Assembly (NCBI GenBank): GCA_032988165.1
Contig: JANTQF010000100.1
Location: 1 to 64,000 of the forward strand
Source of the DNA: Emmonsiellopsis sp. PD_33
Lineage: Eukaryota > Ascomycota > Eurotiomycetes > Onygenales > Ajellomycetaceae
Length of the DNA: 64,000 nt
Reading direction: 5' to 3'
In this document: positions 22,897 through 34,539 of the stretch, piece by piece
How the letters are laid out: every line of letters starts with the position of its first letter
How positions within the stretch are numbered: position 1 is the first letter of the stretch
Notes under the pieces: generated by a model
The model's input: the letters and a program-made list of their open reading frames with translations, nothing else
Database searches by the model: none
What the model was told of the DNA's origin: nothing
Made by a program: the position numbers and the translations under genes

Positions 22897-24554
22897 ATGG
22901 CGGATAATATTAGTATCGAATTTGGCAGTAAGAACCAGCAAGGAACTCTCTTTTGAATCTAACTCGCTTCTCTCTTGATAGCTTGATATCATCCATGAAC
23001 TGACCATTAATCCTATACCTGATTCTAACGGACATGCAGAACATCAACACCCCTCCCCCCTTATTTTCCTCAGCGATGACGGAGTTGCTGGGCACGTCGT
23101 TGTGTCGAATAAGGGCGGGACACATTTCGATTCCGTGAGGGTTATTCTGGAGGGTATGTCAGTCTTTCGATTATTCTTGGTATATTCCGGGCATTTAATC
23201 CGTCCTGTGAGGGAGATTCGGGAAGCGGGCTGGTTGTTAAGCAATTTAAATGACCTAGGCCAACTGCATAACTCACTGTGCACGATCGACGGGACATGTA
23301 AGGAAGCTAATCGGATGGAAATGGGGCAGAAGGTAAGTATCTTATGCATGCTGCAGCTTCGTACGTTTCCATCAGGATGACCAACGTATTTAGCTCATCC
23401 ACATGGTACATACCCAACAATCATTCCAGCAGAGGAACCAGTTACCGCTACGTGAAAGGGTATTTCCCTTCCACTTCACCATTCCAAACCACATCCTCAT
23501 CCCGAACAACGGCGACTCATCGACAGACATGGTCCATCCACTACCACCGTCGATGCACGTGAACGTGGACAGCGTCATGCCATCTTCAGGCCAGCAGCGC
23601 GCATTTCGCGGCGGATGTAAAGTCAGCTATACGCTGCGAGCGTATATAATCCTCAACGGCAGACCAGTGGGCGGGACGTCCCGATCGATTGTACTATTTC
23701 CGACACTGGAGCCTCAGCCGCCATCATGCACAACTGATTTTCCGGGAGAATACGTTCTCTCCGCGTCCTCAATACTAAGATCGACTGTTCTGTACCGTCG
23801 GGTGGGCCGTCTGGTCATGGAGGCCAGGGAACCGCGGGAATTGGAGTTCTGTAGGAGGAACCAAGAGGCTTCCACTGCTATCCATTTGAAGTTTATGTTT
23901 CACGAGTCACGAGAGGGTAGCTCGTCGGAGCCGCCGCCGACTCCTGATTTTGGTGTAATGGGCTTGAAGCTTAAGCAGATGACGTTCATTTCTGTTGAGC
24001 CACAGCGGAAGTTACCTGCTACGCATGATGCGTTGGTGTCGCCTTTTATAGCGAGGGATTCGAAAATTATTAATTCGCAATCACGGAAGTTGAAGTTTTC
24101 GCCGTGGGAGCGAAGTAGGTATAAGGGTAACGTGAAAGAGGCTTCAGGTAAGGTTCTTTTTTGGGCGAAAAAAATATTAAATTTGAACGAGAGGGAGCTA
24201 ACCACCCATCCGCTCCTGCAAACACAAGGAAGAGTATGGGAGACGAGCTCAACGCTCATATTTACCTTTGGAAACGGTGGATATCCTGCACCAACATTCG
24301 GTTCGGCATTGGTATCGCGGCGGTACAGTCTCTGCATGGCACTTAATATTGAAGGTGCAAGTCATGCTATATTGGAACTAGAAGTACCGGTTCAGGTCGT
24401 ATACAGAGGAAGTCCGCAAAATGAACTGCTCCGTGGAGGCGGGTTTTCAGGCTCTCGGGCGCTGCTGAACGAAAGTCAATTATTGCAAATGCTACCAAGA
24501 CCACCAATTTCTGGAACGGCAGAAGATGAAGAAGCCCCTGTCTATATTGCTTGA
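22897..24554 (+). CDS. Arrestin-like (alpha-arrestin N-terminal domain) protein
   Basis: Five exons: 22897-22927, 23040-23153, 23259-23332, 23394-24147 and 24229-24554, giving 432 residues. It starts MADNISIEFGK, followed by the arrestin pattern DDGVAGHVVVSNKGGTHFDS and RVFPFHFTIPNHILIPNN. The strand-rich C-terminal part suits the second arrestin sandwich. Such proteins adapt Rsp5/HulA ubiquitin ligase to membrane transporters, but I see no clear PPxY motif, so that role is uncertain. The last intron (81 nt, GCTAAC branch point) is a multiple of three with no stop, so its retention would add 27 residues. The first three exons are tiny; frames and branch points support each. Confidence 0.75.
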
Positions 24555-24663
24555 CGCTAGGGTTAATATTGACAGTAAAAAAATTCATATATACGAATGT
24601 ATGAGAACTCTTCAAATGTTTCCTCCGTATGACCACTGTGATCAACGGGACATTAAAAAAGCC

Positions 24664-26901
24664 TTACCCCGATGTCAGTCTCGATCTTGAGTAACGACAG
24701 CAAGCTTCACCACAAAGGCATTCCTTATCGAGTTCTTCCCAATAGTGGTTAGAATAGTCGACGGTAAGTTCAGTATCAGCAGGGACACCGCGAGACACGA
24801 TGATTATTCGTTCCATGCCTAGCCAGTGGAATCTCTGAAACTGGCAATTAGGTCGGCATGAGTGATTAATGAACCTCGTAAAATTGCCTGACACTGATTA
24901 GCCGCAAAGGAACAATTCAATGGTACAAGAGAATGAAATAAACCAAACGAACCCATTTGGCCCTGATATATTTGGTACAGTCTTTGTGGCGAACCTCCGA
25001 CCATTACATCTACGCCACGGACGCCATTGGTTATATATCCAATAAATTCTCCGATGGCGGTACCCCTTTCGAGTGCCTAGTGTAGTAGATTAACATCTAG
25101 AAAATAGGAGGGGGCAAGGACTTGCTGCTTACACAGCGTGTTATCACACCGTTGTTCTTCCCAGTCGTTGTTTGGAAGATTTGTAGGGGCGGGGGTGACT
25201 TTGGGTTTCCATACAGCGACGGAAAGCACATACAACGGTTGGTCTGAACATGGTCCGATTGATATTGGCTACACTCTAGACACTTGGATGGATCGATGTC
25301 TGGCACTAGACGAGGGTCGTGAGCACCAAAAGTATCTCGGTCCAAAACGCACTCTTCAATAAATTGATAAACAAAATCTCCCGGAATATGCGGATAGGTC
25401 GCAGCTAGTGGCATGGCCATTTCGCCGTTTGTTATTACCCACTCATTGGGGTGTCCAACATAAACTGGCGGTGATCCTTGGCCGATCACTAGGAGTAGTT
25501 GGCGCCACTCAGGGTGAAGGGTGTCCGCAGCCACCTCAAAACTAGACTTTAACTGCCGAAGTCGGGATATAAATGCTTCATCGAATCCTGTACGATACTT
25601 GCAGAATCTGTAGACCCCTGAACTAGCGAATGCCAGACTGGCCCAGCCACCGGCATCCTTGATCTCCCGATAACCACGCCATATTGACCTGCAGATATAA
25701 ATTAGAAATGTCACTTGGACGACGGAATGAGCAACAGAAAATCTTATCGTGTGAAAACAATTTCACTGACAGCTTATTTCTCAATTCTTTCTCCTTCCAT
25801 TGGAGAGTCGAGCATGCTTCTTTCACGGCGTCCATTCGAACTTCAGTGATGGATTTGGATGGTCTCTCGAGTTTAATTGCCGTGATTCGCGCTTCGTAGC
25901 ATTCAACCCAGTAGGCCTGTACGATCATCTCCAGTGTGCGGGCTGACTGGCTGAGGGTGGAATACTTCAAGCAGATTGTGTTTATAGTACGAAACGTCTT
26001 AGGCAGTTGTTAGCATATTTTCAAACGCCCAAAATGGTAGTAGGTAGCCATTGCACTAACCTCGCGATCCACAACCCCATGTACATTGATTGTTGAGACT
26101 TGGGCCTGCGTGCGGTTAGTACAGAATTATGAAAATGTGCCATAACACCGAGATGGAGGACATGCTGATTTAGCTAGCGTTAGCTGGATACCCGAAAATA
26201 TTTGGCGCCATATTCCGCTAATCAGTTTGTCGGCTGAGGTAGGTTCCAGGGTGGGGATAACAGGTTCTTGAGGAGGCTTTCGTTGAGGGAAACGGGTGTC
26301 ATTGTGCAACTGTCGCGAAGAGATCTTTGGCGTGCATTGGTTAGGGAGACGCGCATGATCATTGCCGGATACCGCACTATGAAGCCGTAGGCCACCAACG
26401 ACCTTCCGCCGTTTTCGAGCATCATCTTCATCGCTATCCGTATGGGATGAAGATTCAGGAGTAAGAGGATGGCCTTGACATGGATTTGAGGATGAGGTCT
26501 TAGAAAGATCTCATGAGTTAGATATAGCTGACTATCGGGCATGCCCAAAATTGCTCACCGTATCGCCTACGGGGAGGGACTGCTGCTGAGCGCCCTGGTT
26601 GGTTGGACCGGTCAAATTAATATATCCCTGGGCACAGTTAGATTCTGTGATACGGCATATGGGATGCAAAGGGCCTCTCACTCACCAGCAATACCCTGCT
26701 ATTAGCAGTCTCGTGGTGCGATATTGAAGCATGGGGGGAACCACATAAACTTCCTTCGATTCTGAGATAGGTATTTGAGGCAGCGGGCGCTCGAGTCAAG
26801 GCATCCCTTAGGTTCGCAACAGCATCATTCCCCAGTAGCCGACACAGTTCCGACAGCTGGGGGATGTCAGCCAACGATGAAAGGGCGGGATCAGACTCCA
26901 T
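24664..26901 (-). CDS. SET-domain protein (putative histone lysine methyltransferase)
   Basis: Eight exons: 26901-26686, 26627-26559, 26498 to about 26147, about 26098-26061, 25997-25771, 25688-25133, 25076-24953 and 24887-24664, giving about 601 residues. The C-terminal SET domain has ERGTAIGEFIG, NFTRFINHSCRPNCQF and ELTVDYSNHYW. The post-SET segment CLCGEACC supplies zinc ligands. Before it lies a reduced Cys cluster (KCLECSQYQSD, then NRCMCF) in place of the full nine-Cys pre-SET. The N-terminal third is disordered, with a nuclear-signal-like ARKRRK. The NHSCRPN motif and following Tyr suggest an active enzyme; the target lysine cannot be told. The junction of exons 3 and 4 is uncertain (several GT/AG choices near 26099-26150). 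Divergent from BOR1. Confidence 0.75.
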
Positions 26902-27845
26902 CAATAGTACTAGTAGTAGTAGTCGTGAAATGACAGGGCCATCAGTAGTAATTAGGGGGTATAACCTCGGGAATTAGAAATGCAATCAAGCAATGCAGTG
27001 GCCGTGTAGAAGCGACTGGATATTATATCTGACGGAGGAGAAGAGGGAGACGAGAGGGGAAGAGATATCAAGTCGATCTAGAGGCTGAGAGGAGGAAGTT
27101 GGCTCGTCACCACGCTAGCTGCAAGTGGACTAGCGTGTAAATACGTCAATTTAGCCTCATTGTTTTTTCTGCCCGGGCAGAATTGGAGGCTCCACCCAGC
27201 CAATCAGAAGCGAGAGCTGTCCCGTCTCCACCCCCTGCTGTCTCCACCTCTGCCACTTTGACATCCGGATCCATCACATGATTCACATCCCATATCTCAT
27301 CCACCATGAGAGATACCTCATCCCATTGCCCGGATCCCTCATGCTGTAGCCATAGCAATGCTTGGTCAATACTGTGGCTACGGGCGTGGCCCCAGACTTA
27401 CTAAACCACCTTGTGGCCTTCGGAAATCCACTGGTGCTTTCCTAGATGTCCCCAGCATAGAGGCTGCTGGTACCAGTAAAGGGGAGGGATTCCCAGTAAA
27501 GGGGAATCCCTCCCCTTTGTTTTTCTTTTTTGCCGGCAAACTTTGTAGTTTGGTTCCGTTTCATTTTCTTTTCCAATTCTTCCCTGCTCCTGCCGGGAGG
27601 CTCCACCCATGGATCGTTGACATTCCAGGCCCCAAAGTCTGTACTGCGCAATATTGCCCTGGACCGCCCCCGCCACCAGTACATGTACACACCGCCAGTC
27701 ACTGACCCCCAAGATGGAACAACAACCCACGAGAGTTTGGCCTCCTTATATATAGAGGTTCCTGGGCGATGCTCATCCTGCTATATCTACCCCCTCTTTC
27801 AGCTTTCCTCTCTGTTCTGTCTTTCTTTAGTCCTACGATTTCATC
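26902..27845. promoter_or_regulatory. Shared upstream region of the SET gene and BOR1
   Basis: 944 bp between divergent starts. A TATATATA sequence near 27748-27756 lies about 90 bp before the BOR1 ATG and is a likely TATA box. A perfect hairpin (27478-27518) sits in the middle and is listed separately. Confidence 0.5.
27478..27518. repeat. Perfect 17-bp inverted repeat (hairpin)
   Basis: The left arm AAAGGGGAGGGATTCCC and its exact reverse complement are separated by 7 nt (AGTAAAG). The right arm is followed by T-rich sequence. It could form a stable RNA hairpin or be the remains of a small inverted-repeat element. No target-site duplication is obvious. Confidence 0.8.
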
Positions 27846-30035
27846 ATGCCGTCGAGCTCTGCCGTCTCGTATGATGCTCCCCATCAGTTGACTAGAGAGA
27901 AGACCCATGATGACTATGACTACGACAAGCTTAAAGGTTGGAGGAAGTTGAGACCTCTACGACCTGGATGGGGGATGTATCATGATGTTCGCAGACGTCT
28001 GCCTTATTACAAGAGCGACATCACGGATGCCTTCACGTATCGCACAATCGCCAGTATTATACGGATGTACTTTGTCAAGTCTGTTTTCCACATCTCCCAG
28101 CCTCGCTTTATCTTCTAACATGCTCCGCCAGCCTCCTCCCTGCCCTCGCGTACACCCTGGACATGTATCGCCGGACTGGCGAGTTTTTCGGTGTCAACGA
28201 GGCTCTCTTCTCGTCTGCGCTGGCTGCTATGGTGTTTAGCATTCTTGGTGCCCAGCCCCTGACCATTGTGGGGATAACTGGTCTAATATCACTCTTCAAC
28301 TACACCATCTACGACATCATTATCCAGTATGACTCTTCGATCTATCCACAGTTCATGTGCTGGACGGCCATATGGGCTGCCATATTCCATTGGCTAGTTG
28401 CTCTCTGGAATATGTGCGATTACATGCGCTATGTGACCGACTTCTCCAGCGAATCCTTCGGCATGTACGTTGGTATTATCTATATGGGTAGGTCTTGCAA
28501 TATTACATTCCCCTTTTGATAATGTGATGATGTATTGATAGCCCATTTAGTGAAGGGCGTCGAGGAGCTCGTCAGCGAGTTTTCTGCTCGAGGTAGCACA
28601 TCAGGGTATCTAACTTGCATGATTGCGATTCTATATTTTGCCACGATATATGCCCTGGAGAAGCTAGGATGTAGTACGTTTCTCAAACCAGCGTATCGAG
28701 GAGTCCTAGCAGACTACTCTTATGTTGTGAGTATCCGGCCCGTTATCATTCATACGGACAACGAAGTGATTAACATGCTTCGCCCAGATTGGCACAATCT
28801 TCTGGGTTGGCTTTGCCCATATCCCCGGTACTCTCAAGCGAGCGAATATTGGAATGGTACCCATAACAAAGGCGTTTCATCCCACCCAGCCCCGAAACTG
28901 GTTAATTAACTTCTGGGATCTGGATGTCAAATGGATATTTGTCGCCGTCCCTTTCGGGTTCCTAACCATGCTCCTGTTTTACTATGATCATGTAAGTTCC
29001 AGTCCAACCCGTGCATTATTCGTCCTAACACATGATTAGAACGTCAGTAGCTTGACCGCTCAAGCCCGCCAATTCCCACTGAAGAAGCCAGGAGGTTTCC
29101 ACTGGGATTTTTTCCTTCTTGGCTGCACAACCTTCGTGGCAGGTATTCTGGGGCTTCCCATGCCTAACGGCCTCGTACCCCAGGTAAGTCCCTAATGCCT
29201 TGACCCATATCGTCTCCCATGTACTAATATCCACAGGCCCCCGTGCACACCGATTCACTAACTATTTATGAAACCGACGTGGACGTGATAACGACATCCG
29301 AGGGCGAAGGCGCAGAAGTCAGACGGCCCATAGTGAGAGCCACTGCAGTCGTAGAACAGCGAGTCTCTCACTTCTTCATGGGTCTGGCGCTGATTGGAAC
29401 AATGACTGGGCCTCTACTTGTTGTTCTGCATACCATGCCCGTGGGAGTTTTTGCTGGAGTATTCTTCGTCGTTGGGGTAAGTATTTCCGTGGGTCCTTCT
29501 AATGTGATATTGATCCTAATCTCTATGTGTTTATTTAGTGGGGTTCAATAGAGTCGAATGGGATCGTGGAGAAAGCCCTCTTCCTTCTCCGGGAGCATAG
29601 ATTTATCCAGCGCGACGAACCTATGCTCACCATCAGAAAGCGGAAAATATGCCTGTACATCGGCCTCCAACTTTTTGGTGTCTTTTCTTGCGTTGCCATT
29701 TCCCAGACAATCGCCGCAATCGGTAAGGACTTATATCTTTGCATTCTCTACTGTGTTACCGCGCAAACCATTAACTTTATATACGTCCAGGCTTCCCCGT
29801 CCTCATCTGTCTCCTGATACCCCTGCGCGTCGTGCTTCTTCCAAAATGGTTCACGCAGAAGGAGCTAGAGGTGATGGATGACCTCACAGCCAACAACAAA
29901 GTTGTCCTGGCAAGTCTAGGTGGCGCACCGATATTACCTGGTGGTGCGGAGGTCGAGGATTATGGGCTTGAACGCAGATATTCAGAGCACAGGAAGGGCG
30001 TATCTAGGCAGCGGGCTGGCAGTGTGCATCGATGA
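27846..30035 (+). CDS. BOR1: BOR1-type borate/bicarbonate anion transporter (SLC4 family)
   Basis: Eight exons: 27846-28078, 28132-28487, 28542-28726, 28788-28991, 29040-29183, 29237-29476, 29539-29722 and 29791-30035, giving 596 residues. The SLC4 core is clear: MYHDVRRRLPYYKSDITDAF before helix 1, then GAQPLTIVGITGLISLFN, KPAYRGVLADYSYV, FLLGCTTFVAGILGLPMPNGLVPQAPVHT and ETDVDVITTSEGE, with about 11-13 hydrophobic helices. In yeast Bor1 exports borate at the plasma membrane and also affects the vacuole. All seven introns are 48-62 nt or so and keep the frame. The cytosolic tail is short and basic (ERRYSEHRKG). Confidence 0.92.
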
Positions 30036-30647
30036 TTGCCGTAATACATCCAGGAACATGCCCCCTTTCGGACCTATGTGTGGTCGACTGGAGAGCCGCT
30101 TCAAACTTTCACGCACCCTTTCAATTCCTTGCGTTTCTCGTGTTTCTCCCATGATTGCTATTGAGCACAGTGGCCATTCATTTATGGCCCATCGTTGATA
30201 GAACGAAACCTGTCGAGAAGACGATGTAGCATAGACGCCTCGCTTAGAGTGCTAAGATAGATTAATTACTTACTCCCTCGATAGAAGAATAAGAATAATT
30301 CTAGATTCCTTGATGGTTGCGCCCAAAACGAAATGTCCGTGCTGCCGGCTATCACTCGATTCCCGATGGTGAAGTGACCAGAAAATGCCTCGGCATAGGC
30401 TAGCGTCGGCAGTCCGAGCGTTCGGCTCTTTCCCCGCAGCCCTAACCATCGGCCCGATTAGCTACCTGGCCTGAGCTCACATCCCAGCTTCGACCTCGAC
30501 AGGTTTCAATCCCACCATCTTTCGGTTGTTGTCTGTCACTCTCTCTTCCCACTTACTGGAGCGATCCTGTATTTTGAATCTTGGCCAACTATCTGCTAGT
30601 CTCCTGTTATTTCCTCTCTCCTCCCCCTCTTGAACCCGCAGACCGCC
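30036..30647. promoter_or_regulatory. BOR1 3' side and promoter of the acyl-CoA-ligase-like gene
   Basis: No gene. The first 250 bp are probably BOR1 3' UTR. The pyrimidine-rich stretch at 30540-30640 is a typical fungal leader in front of the start context GACCGCCATGCC. Confidence 0.45.
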
Positions 30648-32498
30648 ATGCCAGCAAAGTCCACCTACCCATCGGTAGAAATACCAGACGTGGATCTGTG
30701 GACGTTCCTGTTTGAGAACAAGCAGAGACCGTTTCCAGATGATAAAGGTTCGTCAATCCTTGTGGAAATTCCAGATTTCCGTCCTATCCCTAGCTATCCC
30801 TCCCTGGCCGTTGAGAATATCCCGATAGCTAACCAATCCAACCCCTGCAGTAATATACCAAGATGCCGATACCCGCCGCTCCTATACCTACGCGCAAGTG
30901 AAATCAACCGCCCTAGAGTTTGGCAAGGGCCTGAAAGCGACCTGGGATTGGAAAAAGGGCGATGTCCTTGGAATCTTCTCCCCGAATAACATTGATATCC
31001 CCGCAGTTATATGGGGAGCGCATTGGGCTGGCGGTGTCTTGACACCCGCGAACCCGACATATACCGCGGATGAACTGGCGCACCAGCTCAAGGTGACAAA
31101 GGCAAAGGCGCTCGTCACTCAATTGCCCATGTTGCCGGTGGCTATCGCAGCAGCAAAGCTGGCAGGTATTCCCGACGACCGTGTTATTCTTCTGGGTGAT
31201 GGCAGGGACAAGCAGGCAAAATACAAGCATTTTACCTCCGTCCAGAATATCTCCCGCGCATCTCGGTATCGCAAAACGCGCGTTGATCCGGCGAGGGATT
31301 TGGCGTTCATGGTCTCTTCGTCTGGGACGACGGGGCTGCCCAAGATGGTTATGCTGTCGCATAGAAATATCGTTGCGAATATCATTCAATTTACCGCCGG
31401 GGAGGAGGGCCGGTTAAGCTGGAACGGTGGGAAGGATGGCCAGGGCGATAAGATATTGGCATTTTTGCCATTCTTTCACATATATGGTACGTACACATAT
31501 ACCCATAGCAGCCACAGCACGAGAAACCAATTTTCTAACCGCTTGTAGGTCTCACCTGCGTCGTCCACAAAGCCATATACAGCGGCATCCAGCTCGTCGT
31601 CATGTCCAAATTTGACATCGAACAATGGTGCGCACACGTGCAAAACTTCAAAATCACATTCTCCTACATCGTCCCGCCCGTCGTCGTCCTCCTCGCCAAA
31701 CACCCTGTCGTCGACAAATACAACCTCTCCTCCCTACGCATGCTAAGCAGCGGCGCCGCCCCACTCACCCGCGAGCTCGTCGAGGCCATGCACACCCGCA
31801 TCAAAATAGGCGTCAAGCAGGGCTACGGCCTCTCCGAAACAAGCCCCACAACACACGCCCAGACCTGGGGCGATTGGGATAAATTCATCGGCTCCGCCGG
31901 ACGCCTGCTCCCCAACCAGGAAATCAAATACATGACCACCCCCGACGATGAGAGCGAGCCTGTAGAACTGCCCCTCGGCCAGACGGGCGAGATATACGTG
32001 CGTGGGCCGAACATCTTCGTCGGCTACCTGGACAATCCCGCCGCGACAGCCGCCGCAATGTCGGCTGACGGCTGGTTCCGCACCGGCGATGTCGGCCACG
32101 AGGACTCGTATGGAAACCTATACATAACGGACCGCGTCAAGGAGTTGATAAAATACAAGGGCTTCCAAGTTGCGCCTGCGGAGCTGGAAGGCCTTCTTGT
32201 TGAAAACGACGCCATCGACGACGTCGCTGTCATTGGTGTTGAGAGTGAGGAGCACGGCTCCGAGGTTCCTCGCGCGTACGTCGTGTTGAATGACAGGATG
32301 ATCCCCTCGCCGACTCAGGTGGCGGAGCAGGCGGAGAAGATCGTACAGTGGTTGGCGGGCAAGGTGGCGCCGCATAAGCGGTTGCGTGGGGGGGTGAGGT
32401 TTGTCGAGGAGATTCCGAAGAGCGCGAGTGGGAAGATTCTTAGGAGGGTGTTGAAGGAGCAGGCGAAGAAGGAGGAGGTTGTTAAGGCGAAGTTGTAG
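30648..32498 (+). CDS. 4-coumarate-CoA-ligase-like adenylating enzyme, peroxisomal
   Basis: Three exons, 30648-30747, 30851-31486 and 31549-32498, giving 561 residues. It is an ANL-superfamily enzyme that adenylates a carboxylic acid and transfers it to CoA. Motifs: the P-loop-like SSSGTTGLPKMVMLSH (about residue 188), YGLSETSP, GWFRTGDVG, and the catalytic lysine motif PKSASGKILRR near residue 540. The C-terminus AKL is a type 1 peroxisomal targeting signal, so it probably acts in peroxisomes. Substrate is unknown: aromatic, medium-chain or other acids are all possible for this branch. Codon usage in the last exon is strongly C-ending at 31560-32250. Introns are 103 and 62 nt. Confidence 0.88.
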
Positions 32499-33258
32499 TT
32501 GGATTCTTCTAGTGGGTGGAACTTGAATAGAAATAAATAGAGAAGAGGTGGGATGAGTGGTATATCAGCGATAGGGACTCTGGCTGTTTTCGTTTATCCT
32601 TTAGATTGTCTAGCTTTCGCGCATATAGACTAGATGAAATGGAACATATACTTCTTTGGAATGAAGATTTTTCCATTTTACTCAAGCGACCGTAATCCGT
32701 AAGTAACTAGCTGGTTCTCAACAGATCAGTTCCGAAAGGAGTTGCTTTGAGCTGTAGCCCCTTACAGCCCCCCTTTACTTACCCCTGAGATCTAGGCGGC
32801 GTGACACCCCCAAAAAGATTTATCGCCTGTTATTGAAATGTGGACTTATTGTATTTACCTAGGCTGAGTATACATATGTAACATTCCAATGGATAAAGCG
32901 TATAGTAAATATATAATTCACAGTTTATTTCCACTTCCAAAGGCTCTGAAAATCTCGTTTCCCACACTAGTAGTAGTATTACTGAAGACATTTAGGATTC
33001 AGGTCTCAATCTGCGGTATTTAATGCTCTTCAATCACCGAAATTACAAATCGATCTAATTAAAATATCATCCAATTTCATCGTCATTATAATTAGTACCA
33101 ATAACATCCCCCTTGTCGTATCATATCGTCAATCATCCCCAACACCGTCATACCCTAAATTCATCCGCCATCCATCAGACTAATACCCCACCCCATTCCG
33201 CTCATAACCAAGGGCCTAACTATCCCAAACCCCCCAAATCAACATCAAGAAAACAGCA
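32499..33258. other. Convergent 3' region, AT-rich
   Basis: No gene. It holds the 3' UTRs of the ligase-like gene (plus) and the small secreted protein gene (minus), with AT-rich sequence between. Confidence 0.45.
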
Positions 33259-33660
33259 TTACACCTCACAGTGCTCCATCAGCGGCACCTCCTGGCACAA
33301 CTTATTAGCCGGCTGGGTATTATCGTGGCAAAGAACATTGCACTCCGTATGCTCGGGGGTGAAAACGAGGAACTCAAAGTTCTTGAATGGCAGACGGAAC
33401 TGCTTCTTGATATCGTGGTCGTCCTTGGTGGCCTTGTAGCCCGCACGACAGGCGCAGTGGAAGCGTTTGCCGGTGTTGATGCAGGATGTAGTTACGTCGC
33501 AGTAATTCTCGCCGGAGAGGGGGTTGCAGGTGCCGCAGACGGGGTGGGGCAGGTTCACAGGGGGGATGTGGGGGTCATTCTCTGCGTAGGGACGGCCAGC
33601 GACGAGGACGGAGGAGGTGGCGAGGAGGAGGAGGGTGGTAAGGGTTTTGATGTTCAGCAT
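33259..33660 (-). CDS. Small cysteine-rich secreted protein
   Basis: Single exon, 133 residues. A signal peptide (residues 1-21, with TLLLLATSSVLVAG) precedes a mature chain of about 110 residues with ten Cys. Their spacing (VCGTC, NYC, SC, FHCACRAGY, ECNVLC, LC, HC) is partly like an EGF module; the central CACRAGY is typical of EGF repeats. The function is unknown; proteins like this may be effectors, adhesins or wall proteins. It sits alone at the edge of a gene-poor stretch with good codon structure throughout. The 5' side has a short leader after ATATATAG near 33750. Confidence 0.7.
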   Translation of the reverse strand: MLNIKTLTTLLLLATSSVLVAGRPYAENDPHIPPVNLPHPVCGTCNPLSGENYCDVTTSCINTGKRFHCACRAGYKATKDDHDIKKQFRLPFKNFEFLVFTPEHTECNVLCHDNTQPANKLCQEVPLMEHCEV

Positions 33661-34175
33661 TTTGGTGGTTGATGTGGATATGGACGTTTGTTGTGAGGGA
33701 GTTGGATGGATATTGGCTTGGAGAAGGCTTTATCTGGGAAGGCTTTTGTATATATAGATTTATTTTGAGTAAACGAATGACTTTGTAATAAAGAATAGGG
33801 AGAAAAGGAGAATGACGGAGGCCTATGAAGCCCCTTTTATAGGGTTTCGGCCTCACTCTAGCCCCTCTACCTATCCATTTGTAGTCAATAGCGGAAGAAT
33901 CTAGTATCAGATGAATGATGTCTCAGATTGAGAGAGCAGCTGATGCCTGCCAGAAATAAAAATACCAACAATCACTAGCCTCGTAATATATGCCATGACG
34001 TCCACAAATAATTTGAGCCAACCGCCGTTGTGGAAGAAGCCTGGCCTAACATTTTACTATCCCTTAGTAGGACTCATCAACCGATGCTCTAACACAAAGC
34101 TGGACTTGAACTTTGCTGCCAGAAATAAAGTAGTTCTCTGGGAGCAAGCAAATGTATAGTGCTTTGTTTGACATC
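33661..34175. other. Intergenic region
   Basis: Promoter of the small secreted protein gene, then sequence with no coding signal. TATATATAG near 33747-33757 could be its TATA box. Confidence 0.4.
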
Positions 34176-34539
34176 CTATTCATCGGGCTGTATTGGGTTC
34201 AGCGCCCCGTTCATATCTTCAAGACATCCAACCTGATAAATTGATCAAAAACAATAGTTTTAATCATGGCAAACCAATCAGGTGTGGTTAACATGGGCAC
34301 AAGGCCGCCAATATTGAGATACTTACTGACGTGTTGGATACACCAACGCCGGGGTGCGAGTGGTTTCCAAATACGACAATGTGTTTGGCAGAGTCATGTT
34401 TCAATTAGGCCTTGATGACCGAGTCCAGGTTCTAGTCGTGACGCAGTTTAAAATATACGCCTGTGCGGGGTTCGTGGTCATTGCTGAAATCTGAGATAAT
34501 ATTGGAATCCTGTGCAACGTTGACCCTCGGGGGAGGCAT
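34176..34539 (-). pseudogene. Decayed two-exon gene of unknown family
   Basis: From an ATG at 34539 the frame reads MPPPRVNVAQDSNIISDFSN and goes on in protein-like composition (HEPRTGVYFKLRHD). It is broken by TAG (34434-34432) and TAA (34407-34405), then resumes (HIVVFGNHSHPGVGVSNTS). A GTAAGT donor at 34326 and an acceptor at 34233 (94-nt intron) join in phase to a short last exon ending in a stop at 34176. Both internal stops would be CAG/CAA before one C-to-T change each. The intact product would be about 89 residues. I do not recognise the family. The alternative is chance frames, but the splice sites joining in phase argue against that. Confidence 0.5.
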
